DNA of 64,000 nucleotides from Roseibacillus persicicus (GCF_014651675.1 NZ_BMXI01000006.1:62001-126000), one strand, 5' to 3'. Positions 33,387-43,123 are shown, numbered from the stretch's first letter. Program-made: numbers and translations. Notes: a model not told the origin generated them from the sequence alone.

Positions 33387-34481
33387 ATGTCTTTAGAGCA
33401 ATACGCCAACCACTTTGTCTGCGACCTGGTGGCTTACGAGCCCGGAAAACCAATTGATGAAACCGCCCGCGAGCTGGGTCTGAATCCTGCTGAAATCGTC
33501 AAGCTGGCCAGCAACGAGAATCCTCTGGGGCCTTCTCCGCTGGCGCAAAAGGCGATGGCCGATGCGACCCGCCACATGCACATTTATCCCGACGGGGGTG
33601 GGGTGCGACTGCGCACCGCTTTGGCGGAAAAGCACGGGCTCGATATCTCGAATGTCGTCCTCGGCAATGGCTCCAATGAGATCATCGAATTGCTCTGCCA
33701 CTGCTTTCTCAACAAGGACGCGACCCTCATCGCTGCGGAGCACGCCTTTGTGGTCTACAAGTTGATGGCGACCCTCTTCGGCGCGAATTATGTGGAGGTT
33801 CCCGATCCGGGATTTGTCCACGATCTGGAAGCGATGGCTGCGGCCGTGACGCCCGAGACGCGTCTGGTCTTTGTGGCCAATCCCAATAATCCCACGGGCA
33901 CCCTTGTGGGGTCCGAAGCGATTGAGCATTTCCTGAATCAGCTGCCCGACCACGTCATCGCAGTCTTTGATGAAGCCTATTTCGAGTTTCTGGAAGACGC
34001 TCCGGATACGATTAAATACATCAAGGAGGGGCGCAATGTGGTGGTGATGCGCACCTTCTCGAAAGCACAAGGCTTGGCCGGTCTACGCATTGGTTATGGC
34101 TTGGCTCCAGCGCACTTGGCCGGAATTTTGCAAAAGGCGCGCCAGCCATTCAACACCAATGAGTTGGCCCAGATGGCGGCTTTGGCATCTCTCGCCGATG
34201 AGGAGCACATCCAGGCCACGGTTGAGAACAACCGCATCGGTCGCGATTTGTTCGAAAAGACCTTTGCCGAGATGGACCTCCAATACGTGCCCAGCCATGC
34301 CAACTTCGTTCTCGTGAAGGTGGGGGATGGAGACCGGGTTTTTGCTGAGATGCTGAAACGGGGTGTGATCGTTCGGGCCATGCGTGGCTACAAGCTGCCG
34401 GAATGGGTTCGCATCTCGGTCGGAACCCCGGCGGAAAACGAGCGTTGCCTCACGGTCCTGCGCGAGGTCTTGGCGAACTAG
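33387..34481 (+). CDS. hisC: Histidinol-phosphate aminotransferase
   Basis: HisC is a PLP enzyme that converts imidazole-acetol phosphate and glutamate to histidinol phosphate. The 364-residue protein shows KLASNENPLGPS (39-50), PDGGGVRLR and NGSNEII. ANPNNPTGT, DEAYFEF (PLP-binding Asp) and TFSKAQGLAGLRIGY follow, with the Schiff-base Lys226, and RISVGT lies at the end. Related members also act on tyrosine or phenylalanine precursors, so substrate range cannot be fixed. No other his gene is nearby. It is 24 bases upstream of a zinc-ribbon membrane gene. Confidence 0.94.
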   Translation: MSLEQYANHFVCDLVAYEPGKPIDETARELGLNPAEIVKLASNENPLGPSPLAQKAMADATRHMHIYPDGGGVRLRTALAEKHGLDISNVVLGNGSNEIIELLCHCFLNKDATLIAAEHAFVVYKLMATLFGANYVEVPDPGFVHDLEAMAAAVTPETRLVFVANPNNPTGTLVGSEAIEHFLNQLPDHVIAVFDEAYFEFLEDAPDTIKYIKEGRNVVVMRTFSKAQGLAGLRIGYGLAPAHLAGILQKARQPFNTNELAQMAALASLADEEHIQATVENNRIGRDLFEKTFAEMDLQYVPSHANFVLVKVGDGDRVFAEMLKRGVIVRAMRGYKLPEWVRISVGTPAENERCLTVLREVLAN

Positions 34482-34505
34482 ATTTGACGCGGTCGGCCCA
34501 CTGAT

Positions 34506-35768
34506 ATGTCTGAAGAAAAATCCACTCGAATCTTCAAGTGTCCCCATTGTGGGACGGGGATTCAGATCCCTGCGGACTTGCCTCCGACCAAAGCACCATG
34601 TCCCAAATGTGCCCAAGTCATCACCTCCCCTCCGCCTGAGGAGCCGGTTTCGAAGGGGGGGAACGCGACGACTTCCATTCCAAAGGAAGCTCCTCCGAAA
34701 AAGGAAACTCCCGTGACTGAGCCAGCTCCAGAGAAGGTGGCTCGTCCCCAGGCTCCGCAGGAAGACCTACCCGAGCGAGTGGGGGGGAGTCCGTCCAAGC
34801 TCAAGAAATTGCCCTTCATCGTGCTGGGGGTCATCTTTGTGGCGCTGATTCCGGCGGTCTTTAAAATTCTCCTGCCAGGCCGAAAGGCAACTGACGCCGA
34901 CCAGAAGGTTGCACGCGAGGGATTGACCTTTGCCGAACGTCAGGACAACGCCTATCGCTCCAGTGGCTGGATCCCGGAGGCAGAAGAGGTTTTGCAAAAA
35001 TTCGTTGCTGCGGAGTCAATCGAGGAGCGAGCCGCTCTCACGATTCGGGGGAAGCAGAATGAATCTGAAATGGCGGCGATTTATCAGGATTTCGACGAGA
35101 TCGAGCATCGCACGCCCGTCAGCGTCTTCAGCCCGGTCTCGTTGGGTGATCAAGATACGAAGCGGGGAATCTTTCTGATGACCTATAGTCGCCCCGAGCA
35201 GTTCGCGATTCGGAACTTCTTTCGGCCCATTCCTCCCTTGCGGGTGAAGTACGGATTGGAAGAGCCCAACGGTCTGTTGTTGACGGAGGCCTCGGTGAAC
35301 AACTTTGTCGATGAGTCGGTCAAAGTAATGGCCTTTTTCCGCAAGACACCCGATGGACTTAAACTGGATTGGCAGACCTATGCCCAAACCAAGTATCGAT
35401 TGTTGAATCGCTTTATTGCAAATCCAGAGCCACGGAAGCGGGGAATCTTTCGAGTCTTTGTGCAGGAAGATGTTGATTTGGATGGTCGCGATGTCGCGGG
35501 AACTTCCGTCTATCGCTTTACGGACCCAGCCTACCAACTCGACTACGCCAAAGTTCTCATTCGTGATGAAAGCGAGTTGGGCAAAGTGCTGGCTCCTTTG
35601 AAGTGGAGGACGAGAGTGGTGCGCAAGGCTCCAGTGCGGAATGCGACGGTCAGCCTGGTGTGGTCAGACGATCCGGAACCCGAGTTGCAGATGGGAGAGC
35701 TGATTTGCTGGGAATTTCTCGGACTGGGTGGAGAGCGAGACAATTGGAAGGCGGAAGCGGGTGAGTAA
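34506..35768 (+). CDS. Zinc-ribbon membrane protein of unknown function
   Basis: The 420-residue product begins with a zinc ribbon (FKCPHCG at about 10-16 and CPKC at 32-35). A Pro/Lys/Glu-rich linker comes next, then one membrane helix (about 103-124, LPFIVLGVIFVALIPAVFKI). The remaining 295 residues form an unrecognised, probably beta-rich extracytoplasmic domain. This arrangement of ribbon, linker, helix and globular domain recurs in verrucomicrobial hypothetical proteins. Its TAA overlaps the GTG start of mnmE by eight bases, so the two are translated together, but no functional link is known. Confidence 0.8.
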   Translation: MSEEKSTRIFKCPHCGTGIQIPADLPPTKAPCPKCAQVITSPPPEEPVSKGGNATTSIPKEAPPKKETPVTEPAPEKVARPQAPQEDLPERVGGSPSKLKKLPFIVLGVIFVALIPAVFKILLPGRKATDADQKVAREGLTFAERQDNAYRSSGWIPEAEEVLQKFVAAESIEERAALTIRGKQNESEMAAIYQDFDEIEHRTPVSVFSPVSLGDQDTKRGIFLMTYSRPEQFAIRNFFRPIPPLRVKYGLEEPNGLLLTEASVNNFVDESVKVMAFFRKTPDGLKLDWQTYAQTKYRLLNRFIANPEPRKRGIFRVFVQEDVDLDGRDVAGTSVYRFTDPAYQLDYAKVLIRDESELGKVLAPLKWRTRVVRKAPVRNATVSLVWSDDPEPELQMGELICWEFLGLGGERDNWKAEAGE

Positions 35769-37092
35769 TCAGGATGTCATCGCCGCCGTCGCGAGCCCTC
35801 CCGGAATGGGGGCGGTGTCGTTGATCCGGCTCTCGGGGACGGGAGTCTTTGAGGTCGCGGAGAAGATGCTCAAGCGCTTTCGAAAGGACGGCATGCGTCC
35901 GCGATATACCTTTCGTGATGACGTGCTCGATGCCGAGGGGCGGTCTATCGATGATGTCTTGGTTGTGGTCTACCAGAACCCTGGTAGCTACACGGGCGAG
36001 GATGTGGTGGAGATTAGCGGGCATGGCGGAATCCATGTCACCCGACGGGTTTTGGAACGGTGTCTGGAGTGTGGGGCGCGTCCCGCCGAAGCGGGGGAGT
36101 TCAGCCTGCGTGCCTTTCTCAACAGCAAGTTGGACCTGACTCAAGCCGAGGCGGTGATGGATCTGATCACGGCCCAAACCGATCTGGCGGCCAAGGCCGC
36201 GCGGGAACAGCTCTCGGGGAATTTGGGTCAAGCGGTTGCCTCGATGCGCGAGGAGATCATCAATTTGGTGGCCCATGTGGAAGCTTATATCGACTTTCCC
36301 GAAGAGGATATTTCGCCTGATACGGGAGCAGCCTTGGAGGCTTCCTTTGTCCATTTGCGGGACGTGATTACCGGATTGTTAGGGACTGCGAGACGTGGCC
36401 GTTTGCTTCGCGAAGGAGCACGCGTCGCCATTGTGGGAGCGCCCAATGCTGGAAAGTCGAGTCTGCTCAACGCGCTGCTCGGCTTCGACCGGGCCATCGT
36501 CAGTGCGGAGGCCGGAACGACTCGCGATACAGTGGAAGAGGTCTTGGACTTCGAAGGGTATCCCGTCCGGCTCATCGATACCGCCGGTTTACGGGAAGAG
36601 GGGAGTACTATCGAAAAGGAAGGAATGGCTCGGGCCCGTCAGCGGATGGAAGAGGCCGACCTGGTGGTCGAGTTGGTAGATGCCTCGCAAGCTCCCGGTG
36701 CTCGTCTCGCCGAGGGCGCTTTGCTGGTGCTGAACAAGACTGACCTGGGCGAAGATGGGGCATGGAAAGATCACGAGGCGTTAAGGATCTCGGTCTTGGA
36801 GGAGAGAGGTCTGGATGAACTCCGTCGCGAGGTGGCCAAACGGTTGGGTGGTGGCGCCGTTGGAAATTCGGGTGGGGCCCTCATCGCGATCAACGCCAGA
36901 CATCAGGATTGCCTGCGTCGGGCCGAGGAATCCTTGGAAGAGGCAAGGCAGATGTTGGTCTCCGGAGAGGAGCCCGAGTTCGTCAGTTTGCCGCTCCGCG
37001 AGGCCCTTCACGCAGTGGGAGAGATCGCCGGACGGATTGACACCGATGAGATTTTGGGAAGCATTTTCAGTCAATTTTGCATCGGAAAGTAG
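35761..37092 (+). CDS. mnmE: tRNA modification GTPase MnmE
   Basis: MnmE works with MnmG to put the carboxymethylaminomethyl (or aminomethyl) group on wobble uridine 34. The 443-residue product has the N-terminal folate-binding domain (VIAAVASPPGMGAVSLIRLSG). The middle helical region is followed by a G domain with the P-loop GAPNAGKSSLLNALLG (about 226-241), TTRDTVEE, DTAGLREEG and NKTD. The C-terminal CIGK motif is essential for the reaction. The GTG at 35761 gives the expected start and overlaps the previous gene. mnmG is not in this window. Confidence 0.97.
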   Translation: MSNQDVIAAVASPPGMGAVSLIRLSGTGVFEVAEKMLKRFRKDGMRPRYTFRDDVLDAEGRSIDDVLVVVYQNPGSYTGEDVVEISGHGGIHVTRRVLERCLECGARPAEAGEFSLRAFLNSKLDLTQAEAVMDLITAQTDLAAKAAREQLSGNLGQAVASMREEIINLVAHVEAYIDFPEEDISPDTGAALEASFVHLRDVITGLLGTARRGRLLREGARVAIVGAPNAGKSSLLNALLGFDRAIVSAEAGTTRDTVEEVLDFEGYPVRLIDTAGLREEGSTIEKEGMARARQRMEEADLVVELVDASQAPGARLAEGALLVLNKTDLGEDGAWKDHEALRISVLEERGLDELRREVAKRLGGGAVGNSGGALIAINARHQDCLRRAEESLEEARQMLVSGEEPEFVSLPLREALHAVGEIAGRIDTDEILGSIFSQFCIGK

Positions 37093-37148
37093 CCTCGGAT
37101 AGGGTTTTCTAGCAGTCCCACGCCGCACCGCACGGCTGATTCAATATT

Positions 37149-38492
37149 ATGAACATCATCATCGTTGGAGCCGGAGAGATTGGTCGTCACTTGGCGCAAG
37201 AGCTTTCTCGTTCCCATGCTCTCTCCGTGATTGAAGTCGATAGCAAGCTGGCTGCCGAATTGGAGCAGTCCATCGACGCCAATGTGGTTCGGGGCGACGG
37301 CAATTCGGTCAACGCTCTCGCGGAGGCGAACGTGGGGGAGTGCGAACTCTTCTTGGGGCTAACCAGCAGCAATAATGCGAATTTGATGAGTGCTTCCATG
37401 GCCAAGGCCATGGGCGTGGAACGGGTGATTGCGCGCGTTCATCCCGGGCTGCAGCGGGAGGAGTGGCTTTTCGATTACCGGGGCCACTTCAATATCGACC
37501 ACCTATTTAGCTCCGAGCGCCTCACCGCCATCGAGCTGGCAAAGTTCATCCGCAATCCCGACTCCCTGACGGTGGAGGAGCTGGCGCAGGGAAAGATCGA
37601 GCTTCAGCAGGTGCGCGTTCATGCCAAAAGTGGGGCCATCGGCAAGCCTTTGCGTGAACTCAAGTTGCCGGAACGCACCCGCATTGCCGCCATCTCGCGG
37701 GAGGATTCGCATCTGATCCCCAATGCGGACAGCACGCTGGAAGCCGGGGATATCGCCACAATTTTCGGAGAACCCCGCCGCCTGCGGAAGCTTGCGGCGA
37801 GTTTGCAAAAGTCTGATGGTGGTTTGGAAGGACTCAAGGTGGTCATCTTCGGTGGGGGTGAATACGGGTTCTCCTTGGCTCAAATGCTCGAGAGCTGGGA
37901 TTGCAAGGTGCGCATTTTCGAAACCGATCAAGAGCGTTGTCATGAGTTGGCTGACCGCCTCGCGAATACGACCGTCATCAATGTAGATGCCACGGTCTTG
38001 GCCGAGTTGGAGGACGAGCAGGTTGGCGATGCGGATTTCTTTGTGGCGACCAGTGACAGTGATGAGGACAACGTCATGACCTGTCTGCAGGCTAACAATA
38101 TCGGGGTGAAAAATTGCCTCACCATCATTCACCGCGCGGATTATGCCCGGGCGATTGGCAGCAGTGGGCGTCACTTTGGAGTGGTTGCGGCAGTTAGCCC
38201 CCGTGAAGCCACCCGCCGCGATATCGAACGCTATTTGACCTCGGAGAAGTATCACGTGGTCAAGAAACTCGGGCCGGGGCAGGTGATTGAGACCCGTATC
38301 GAAAGCAAGTCCTCCCTGGCTGGAAAGCCGGTGAGCGAGGTGCCTTGGCCTCCCGGAGTGGTCTTGGTGGGGCGTCAAAGAGGATTGCAGGCGGAGGTGC
38401 CGGGGCGTGATGACGTATTGGAAGCGGGAGATATCCTGTATGCGATGGTCGGTCGCAAGTCCCTCAAGCCTTTTGTGAAGCTTTTGGGGTAA
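37149..38492 (+). CDS. trkA: Trk potassium uptake protein TrkA
   Basis: TrkA is the cytoplasmic NAD-binding regulator of Trk/Ktr potassium channels. The 447-residue protein contains two Rossmann RCK-N domains (MNIIIVGAGEIGRHLA at 1-16 and VVIFGGGEYGFSLA near 230). Each is followed by a TrkA-C-like domain (near 160-220 and 375-447). Length and tandem layout match full-size TrkA. The membrane partner TrkH/TrkG is not in the window. The gene is 56 bases downstream of mnmE; mnmE was once called trmE and the pairing has no known meaning. Confidence 0.95.
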   Translation: MNIIIVGAGEIGRHLAQELSRSHALSVIEVDSKLAAELEQSIDANVVRGDGNSVNALAEANVGECELFLGLTSSNNANLMSASMAKAMGVERVIARVHPGLQREEWLFDYRGHFNIDHLFSSERLTAIELAKFIRNPDSLTVEELAQGKIELQQVRVHAKSGAIGKPLRELKLPERTRIAAISREDSHLIPNADSTLEAGDIATIFGEPRRLRKLAASLQKSDGGLEGLKVVIFGGGEYGFSLAQMLESWDCKVRIFETDQERCHELADRLANTTVINVDATVLAELEDEQVGDADFFVATSDSDEDNVMTCLQANNIGVKNCLTIIHRADYARAIGSSGRHFGVVAAVSPREATRRDIERYLTSEKYHVVKKLGPGQVIETRIESKSSLAGKPVSEVPWPPGVVLVGRQRGLQAEVPGRDDVLEAGDILYAMVGRKSLKPFVKLLG

Positions 38493-38562
38493 GGTTTTAG
38501 CGGCCTTTTGCAAGCGTCATCAGCCCTTGTTGAAAAGAGCTGAGGATCACTTGCACGAATCA

Positions 38563-38585
38563 GGGGGAGGGTTTACTAGTCCCCC
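38563..38585 (+). promoter_or_regulatory. Hairpin just upstream of the lipoprotein start
   Basis: GGGGGA (38563-38568) and TCCCCC (38580-38585) can pair around an 11-base loop. The ATG follows three bases later at 38588. It could shape translation of the lipoprotein. The loop is large and the motif may be chance. Confidence 0.25.
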
Positions 38586-38587
38586 GA

Positions 38588-39232
38588 ATGAAAGCCCGCG
38601 CCTTCCTACCTGTTCTGTTTTTCGGTCTGGTGACTGTAAGCTGTCGCAAGCCCGACGAAGTCGAAATTAGCGAGACCCGGGTTCTGACGACCTTGGACGA
38701 AGAGCCAGCGGTCAATGCGACGAGTTCGGAGCAATTTCTTCCCCCTGAAGTCTTATCTCAAATCCAAGCCAGCGGTCAGTCGCTAGATGGTTCGGAGGCA
38801 GCCGCGGGAAGTTCGGCTTGGATCTATCTCTTGCCAGCCGCCGACTGGAAGGAGGCCGACAAAGCCCCTATGCGCGAGGTCAACCTGACCTTTGGTGACG
38901 GCGAGCAGGCGGGGGAGGTGTATCTCAGCGTGTCAGGCGGCGGCCTGCAGCCCAATGTCGATCGCTGGTATCGCCAGTTCGGTGCCGATACCCAGCCCAT
39001 CGCGGAATTGGGGCGTCTGGAATTTCTCGGCAAACAGGGTTACCTCGTGGAAGCCACCGGACGTTACGAGCCGGGCATGGGGCGTCCGGGGAAAGACGGG
39101 CAAGCCCTTCTCGGAGCTATCGTCGAAGACCAAGGGCGTCTTGTGACCGTGAAAATGATTGGTCCCGAAGCCGATGTGCAAGCTCGACGCGAGCAATTCG
39201 TGAAATTCGTGGCTTCTCTCGCTCGCAAGTGA
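38588..39232 (+). CDS. Lipoprotein of unknown function
   Basis: The 214-residue product has a lipoprotein signal peptide (MKARAFLPVLFFGLVTVSC); Cys19 would carry the lipid. The mature part starts with acidic and Thr-rich sequence. A domain with SAWIYLLPAADWKEADKAPMR and, later, ADTQPIAELGRLEFLGKQ and PGKDGQALLGAIVEDQGRL follows. I do not recognise a family. The 95-base gap upstream holds a short hairpin and no clear promoter. It is followed by resB after 61 bases. Confidence 0.78.
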   Translation: MKARAFLPVLFFGLVTVSCRKPDEVEISETRVLTTLDEEPAVNATSSEQFLPPEVLSQIQASGQSLDGSEAAAGSSAWIYLLPAADWKEADKAPMREVNLTFGDGEQAGEVYLSVSGGGLQPNVDRWYRQFGADTQPIAELGRLEFLGKQGYLVEATGRYEPGMGRPGKDGQALLGAIVEDQGRLVTVKMIGPEADVQARREQFVKFVASLARK

Positions 39233-39293
39233 ACAACTCGCGGGAGTTGCTCCGTAACACACCCCGATATCAGCTTTTTATTCCCTGCTTTTC

Positions 39294-40553
39294 ATGGAGA
39301 ATTCCAATTCACCCAACTCTCGACCAAAGAAGTCCGCGGCCAGTAATCCTCTGGAGGCCGTAGTCAAATTTCTGTCGAGCACACAACTCGCCACTTTTCT
39401 GCTGCTGGCGCTTTTCGTCCTGACGTGGTTCGCAACACTGGAGCAAACCGTCAACGGACTGAAGCCGATGATGGACAAATACTTCAACTGGAAGGAGCTC
39501 TTCTTCTTTCCCGAGATTGGAAAGCCTTGGCAGAAGGACGGCGCGATGGTGCCCATCACAATTCGTTTTCCCATGCCCAGTGGCTTCTGGCTGTGCGTGC
39601 TGTTTACCATCAACCTGACCCTGGGGGGATTGATTCGTTTTCGCAAAAGCCCGCAGAAGATCGGTATCCTTCTCTCACACTTCTCGATCGTCTTTTTGAT
39701 GGTGGCCGCGGGGGTGACCAAGTTCACCGAGAAGAGGGGAGCATTGCAGATCTATGAGGGAAAGGTGAGTGACGCAGCCCGTGACTATCACGCGGAAGTG
39801 ATTGAGATTTCCGAATTGGCTGATGGCAAAGTGACAAAGGTCCATCTCGTTGATTGGGAGTTTCTCAAGGATTTGCGCGGCGGCGGAGAACGAATGTTCA
39901 AGCTCAGCAATTTGCCTTTTGACCTGAAGGTGACCAACCTCGTCGAGAATGCTCAGGTAAGCCCGGCCCAGTTCGTTCCGCCTGTTAAAGGCGAAAAGGT
40001 CATCGATGGATTTCACCTCAAAGCACTTCCTCGGGCCAAGGAAACTGAAGCGCACATGGCGGGAGTTGAGCTTTCGGTTTTGAGCAAAGGTGGTGAAAAT
40101 CTACAGGAGCTTCTGCTCGGTTCCCGGAGCTTGAAACCTGCCACCGTGAGCGTGGACGGACGGCCCTATCTCTTGCAAATGCGCAAGAAGCTTTGGCCTC
40201 TTCCTTTCAAGGTTCAATTGGATGATTTTCGCGTTGAGCGTGACCCCGGAACCAACCGGGCGGCGGCCTACGAAAGCGACGTGACTCGTCTTGATGGAGT
40301 CGAAACTGAGGAAGTTCTTATTCAGATGAATGAGCCCATGCGTCGACGGGGCTGGACTTTTTTCCAAGCGAACTGGGGGCCGCAGGATGACCCGAACCCC
40401 GCCGAGTATTATTCCGTCTTCGAGGTGGTTCACAACCCCGCGGACCACTGGCCACTCTGGTCGCTGCTCATCTCGATGGCCGGCCTCATCGGACACTTTG
40501 TCTACAAGCTCACCCTGTTCCTCACCAAGCCCCGTAAGTCTGCCGTATCATGA
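39294..40553 (+). CDS. resB: Cytochrome c biogenesis protein ResB
   Basis: ResB (CcsB, Ccs1) works with CcsA to move and attach heme to cytochrome c in system II maturation. The 419-residue protein has a short cytoplasmic lead, then a membrane helix (LATFLLLALFVLTWFATLEQ, 32-51), and a second pair of helices (LCVLFTINLTLGGLI and IGILLSHFSIVFLMVAAG). A large periplasmic domain of about 240 residues and a final helix near 390-410 complete it. The family's conserved His is probably the one in SHFS. The TGA overlaps the ATG of ccsA. Confidence 0.88.
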   Translation: MENSNSPNSRPKKSAASNPLEAVVKFLSSTQLATFLLLALFVLTWFATLEQTVNGLKPMMDKYFNWKELFFFPEIGKPWQKDGAMVPITIRFPMPSGFWLCVLFTINLTLGGLIRFRKSPQKIGILLSHFSIVFLMVAAGVTKFTEKRGALQIYEGKVSDAARDYHAEVIEISELADGKVTKVHLVDWEFLKDLRGGGERMFKLSNLPFDLKVTNLVENAQVSPAQFVPPVKGEKVIDGFHLKALPRAKETEAHMAGVELSVLSKGGENLQELLLGSRSLKPATVSVDGRPYLLQMRKKLWPLPFKVQLDDFRVERDPGTNRAAAYESDVTRLDGVETEEVLIQMNEPMRRRGWTFFQANWGPQDDPNPAEYYSVFEVVHNPADHWPLWSLLISMAGLIGHFVYKLTLFLTKPRKSAVS

Positions 40554-42568
40554 GAGTTGTCGTTGGAAAAATCATCGCCCTGGTCCTGTTGGTCGGGCTC
40601 CTGTTAGGTCTCTTTTTCAAGGGAGTGGAGGAGTTGAAGCCTCAGAAAAATGTTGTTTCGATTCCTGAATACGCACCGTGGTCCGAGGAGGTCATTGACC
40701 TCGCCGCGAGTCTTCCCGTGCAGGAAGGTGGACGAATCAAGCCTCTGGAAACACGGGCCAGCTATGCCATGTTGCAGATGCGTGGTGATCGCCGGATCAC
40801 TATCGAAGGCAAGGGGGGAGAAAAGGTGAGGGTTGGACCAACGGCCTGGATGTTGGATATCTTTTTCCGACCTGAAATTGCGGCCGAGTTGCCGAGTTTC
40901 CGGGTCGACAACGCGGAAGTGCTCAAGTCTCTCGGCATTGAGTTTGATGACCGCAAGAAGCGCGACCGCTACAGCTATGCCGAGCTGGAGACGCATTTGC
41001 CGACGGTGATGCAAAAGGCTGGTGACTACCAGGAGTTGAGCTCGCGGGGCGCGGATTTGACGCCGGTGGAAGAGCAAACGCTCGACCTCGCGACCTCTCT
41101 GCAGACTTACTTCTATCTCACCAATTACTTCAACTTTGTGAGAGAGGGAATCATTCTGCGAGCTGGAGAAGGTGAGGGGAAAAAGGTTTCCATGAGCACA
41201 GTGCTCGCTACTTCCGGTCAAATCGTCGATGCCATCCGCAAGAGCCAGGAATCCGGAGGCATTCCTCCTCACATCAATGAGCTTCTCATGCAAATCGACC
41301 AGTCGGTGATGAGCTCCAAGTTTGTCTTTCACCCCCTTCCACCCACCACTGCCGAAGAGGAAAAGTGGTCATCAGTCGGAGAGCTGATCGAGGCCACTCT
41401 GACCGGGCAAATTGCTGACCCCAATCAAGCGGTGCGTGATGTGCAGCGCTTGGAAGAACTCTACGATGCATACCGCGAGGGTGAAAAAAGCTTTGCGAAG
41501 AATCTCGCGGACTTCCGTGCTTCGACCATGACTCGGGCAGGCAAGGATGCCGAGCGGTCAGTCGATACCGAGTTGTCATTCAATCGGGTGGATTGGTTCC
41601 GGAAAGCGCTCTACACCTTCAGCTTTGGGGCGCTGGCACTCTTGGTTTATCTCTTTATCCATGAAGGTGCAGTCGGCAAGTGGTTGCGAGTGGCGCTCTG
41701 GAGCTTTACCTCCGTCGGCTTGTTTTTGATTTTGGCAGGAATCGTCCATCGTTACATGGTGGTCCTCCGCCCTCCGGTCACGAACCTCTACGAGACCATT
41801 CCCTATATTACTGCGGGGACGGTTTTGCTGTTCCTGCTGGTTGAGCTGGCTACCAAAAACCGAATTGCTTTGGTCGCAGCTCCCGTGGTGGGGATGGCCG
41901 GGATGGTTCTCGCTGCCGTGTTCCAGGTGGCGGCCGCTTCTGACTCGTTGGACCCACTGGTGGCAGTGCTGCGCTCGAACTTCTGGCTTACCACCCACGT
42001 GTTGACGGTGACTTTTGGTTATGCGGCAGGCTTGGGTGCGGCGGTGATTGGCTTCATCTACATCTTCAGCCGCGTGCTGGGACTGGATGGCGGTGACAAA
42101 AATTTCCGGCGTGCGATCACCCGAATGACCTACGGAATCATCTGCTTCACTCTCGTTCTTTCTTTGATCGGGACTGTCTTGGGGGGAATCTGGGCGAACT
42201 ATTCCTGGGGCCGATTCTGGGGCTGGGATCCCAAGGAGAATGGAGCGTTGATGATTGTGCTCTGGACGCTCTTCATCCTGCATGGTCGCGCCGCAGGGCT
42301 TTTGCGTGAGTGGGGTGTCAACCTCGCCGCCGCGTTCGGAGGAGTGGTTGTGACCTTCTCTTGGTTCCACGTCAACATGTTGGGGACCGGTCTTCACTCC
42401 TATGGTTTCACGGACGGTAAAGAAGCGATCTGGTATTTCTACGGAGCTGCGACCTTCGTGATTGTGGGTGGCATGGCGTATTCGTTCTGGGAAAGTTCCC
42501 AACAGAAGGCGAAGAAGGCGGCTAAGAAGAACGAGACTGCGAAAGTTCCCGCTAACGAGCCAGCCTAG
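40550..42568 (+). CDS. ccsA: Cytochrome c biogenesis heme-handling protein CcsA
   Basis: This 672-residue protein has an N-terminal helix, a periplasmic region of about 330 residues, then about eight helices. The tryptophan-rich WWD-type signature WGRFWGWDPKENGALMI binds heme in CcsA/ResC. The His residues expected near the flanking helices lie in IVHRYMV (about 400), LTTHVLTV (about 480) and WFHVNMLGTGLHSYG (about 605). The long N-terminal periplasmic domain is an addition compared with the about 320-residue CcsA of many bacteria. The start overlaps the resB stop by four bases (ATGA), and the two form the system II heme ligase. Confidence 0.92.
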   Translation: MRVVVGKIIALVLLVGLLLGLFFKGVEELKPQKNVVSIPEYAPWSEEVIDLAASLPVQEGGRIKPLETRASYAMLQMRGDRRITIEGKGGEKVRVGPTAWMLDIFFRPEIAAELPSFRVDNAEVLKSLGIEFDDRKKRDRYSYAELETHLPTVMQKAGDYQELSSRGADLTPVEEQTLDLATSLQTYFYLTNYFNFVREGIILRAGEGEGKKVSMSTVLATSGQIVDAIRKSQESGGIPPHINELLMQIDQSVMSSKFVFHPLPPTTAEEEKWSSVGELIEATLTGQIADPNQAVRDVQRLEELYDAYREGEKSFAKNLADFRASTMTRAGKDAERSVDTELSFNRVDWFRKALYTFSFGALALLVYLFIHEGAVGKWLRVALWSFTSVGLFLILAGIVHRYMVVLRPPVTNLYETIPYITAGTVLLFLLVELATKNRIALVAAPVVGMAGMVLAAVFQVAAASDSLDPLVAVLRSNFWLTTHVLTVTFGYAAGLGAAVIGFIYIFSRVLGLDGGDKNFRRAITRMTYGIICFTLVLSLIGTVLGGIWANYSWGRFWGWDPKENGALMIVLWTLFILHGRAAGLLREWGVNLAAAFGGVVVTFSWFHVNMLGTGLHSYGFTDGKEAIWYFYGAATFVIVGGMAYSFWESSQQKAKKAAKKNETAKVPANEPA

Positions 42569-42622
42569 GACGTGGCCCGGGGCCAACTCAAACCTGAGCA
42601 AGCCGAGGCTCGAATTTATTTT

Positions 42623-43123
42623 CTATCGAACCAAGTCGTCATCCGTGTAGGGCACTCGGTCAGGTCCGGCTGAGCGGATTTCGATTTGGTCTTTGGAGAG
42701 CGGATGGACAATCAAGGGCGAGCCAAACCGGTCTACCAACTGGCGATCTGCGTTCAGCAATTTCGAGTCCTCCGAAAGATAGGCCTCTTGATTTCCTTGG
42801 CGTCCCAAGAGGAACAAGGCGAGGTCTTCATTGGTCGAGTAGTGACGGGAATCGCGCTGCTTCACCAATAGGAAGACATTGGCCAAGTAGTTTTTAAAAA
42901 GGGTCAAGTCACTGCTAGGAGTCGAATGGGGGCTTGCATAGCTGGAGAGAATCTGGTCCCCGAGGGTCAGCCTGTTCGGCCTTTGAGGGGATTCGGGTTC
43001 AGCAGGTATCTGGGAAAGCTGGGGTTTGCCTTCGGACTCCGGTTTCCGTTCGTTTCTTAAAGAAAGCAAGGCAATCAGCCCCAGAGTGCCGGCAGTTAGA
43101 AGCACCTTCGAAACAGCATTCAC
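42623..43123 (-). CDS. Small membrane-anchored protein with pseudopilin-like C-terminal domain
   Basis: The 166-residue product starts with a hydrophobic segment (VLLTAGTLGLIALLSL). After a Pro/Gln-rich stretch comes an alpha/beta part ending in VDRFGSPLIVHPL and EIRSAGPDRVPYTDDDLV. That ending strongly resembles the calcium-binding loop of GspG-type pseudopilins (compare DPWG and ISAGPDG in gspG at 11644). It lacks the prepilin cleavage signal. The start is GTG at 43123, sharing one base with the TAG stop of the DUF1501 gene, so the two are translationally coupled. Function is unknown. Confidence 0.72.
   Translation of the reverse strand: MNAVSKVLLTAGTLGLIALLSLRNERKPESEGKPQLSQIPAEPESPQRPNRLTLGDQILSSYASPHSTPSSDLTLFKNYLANVFLLVKQRDSRHYSTNEDLALFLLGRQGNQEAYLSEDSKLLNADRQLVDRFGSPLIVHPLSKDQIEIRSAGPDRVPYTDDDLVR

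Noticed and set aside
38520-38543. Imperfect hairpin after trkA
   Set aside because: Short, mismatched stem and no T run; not a convincing terminator.
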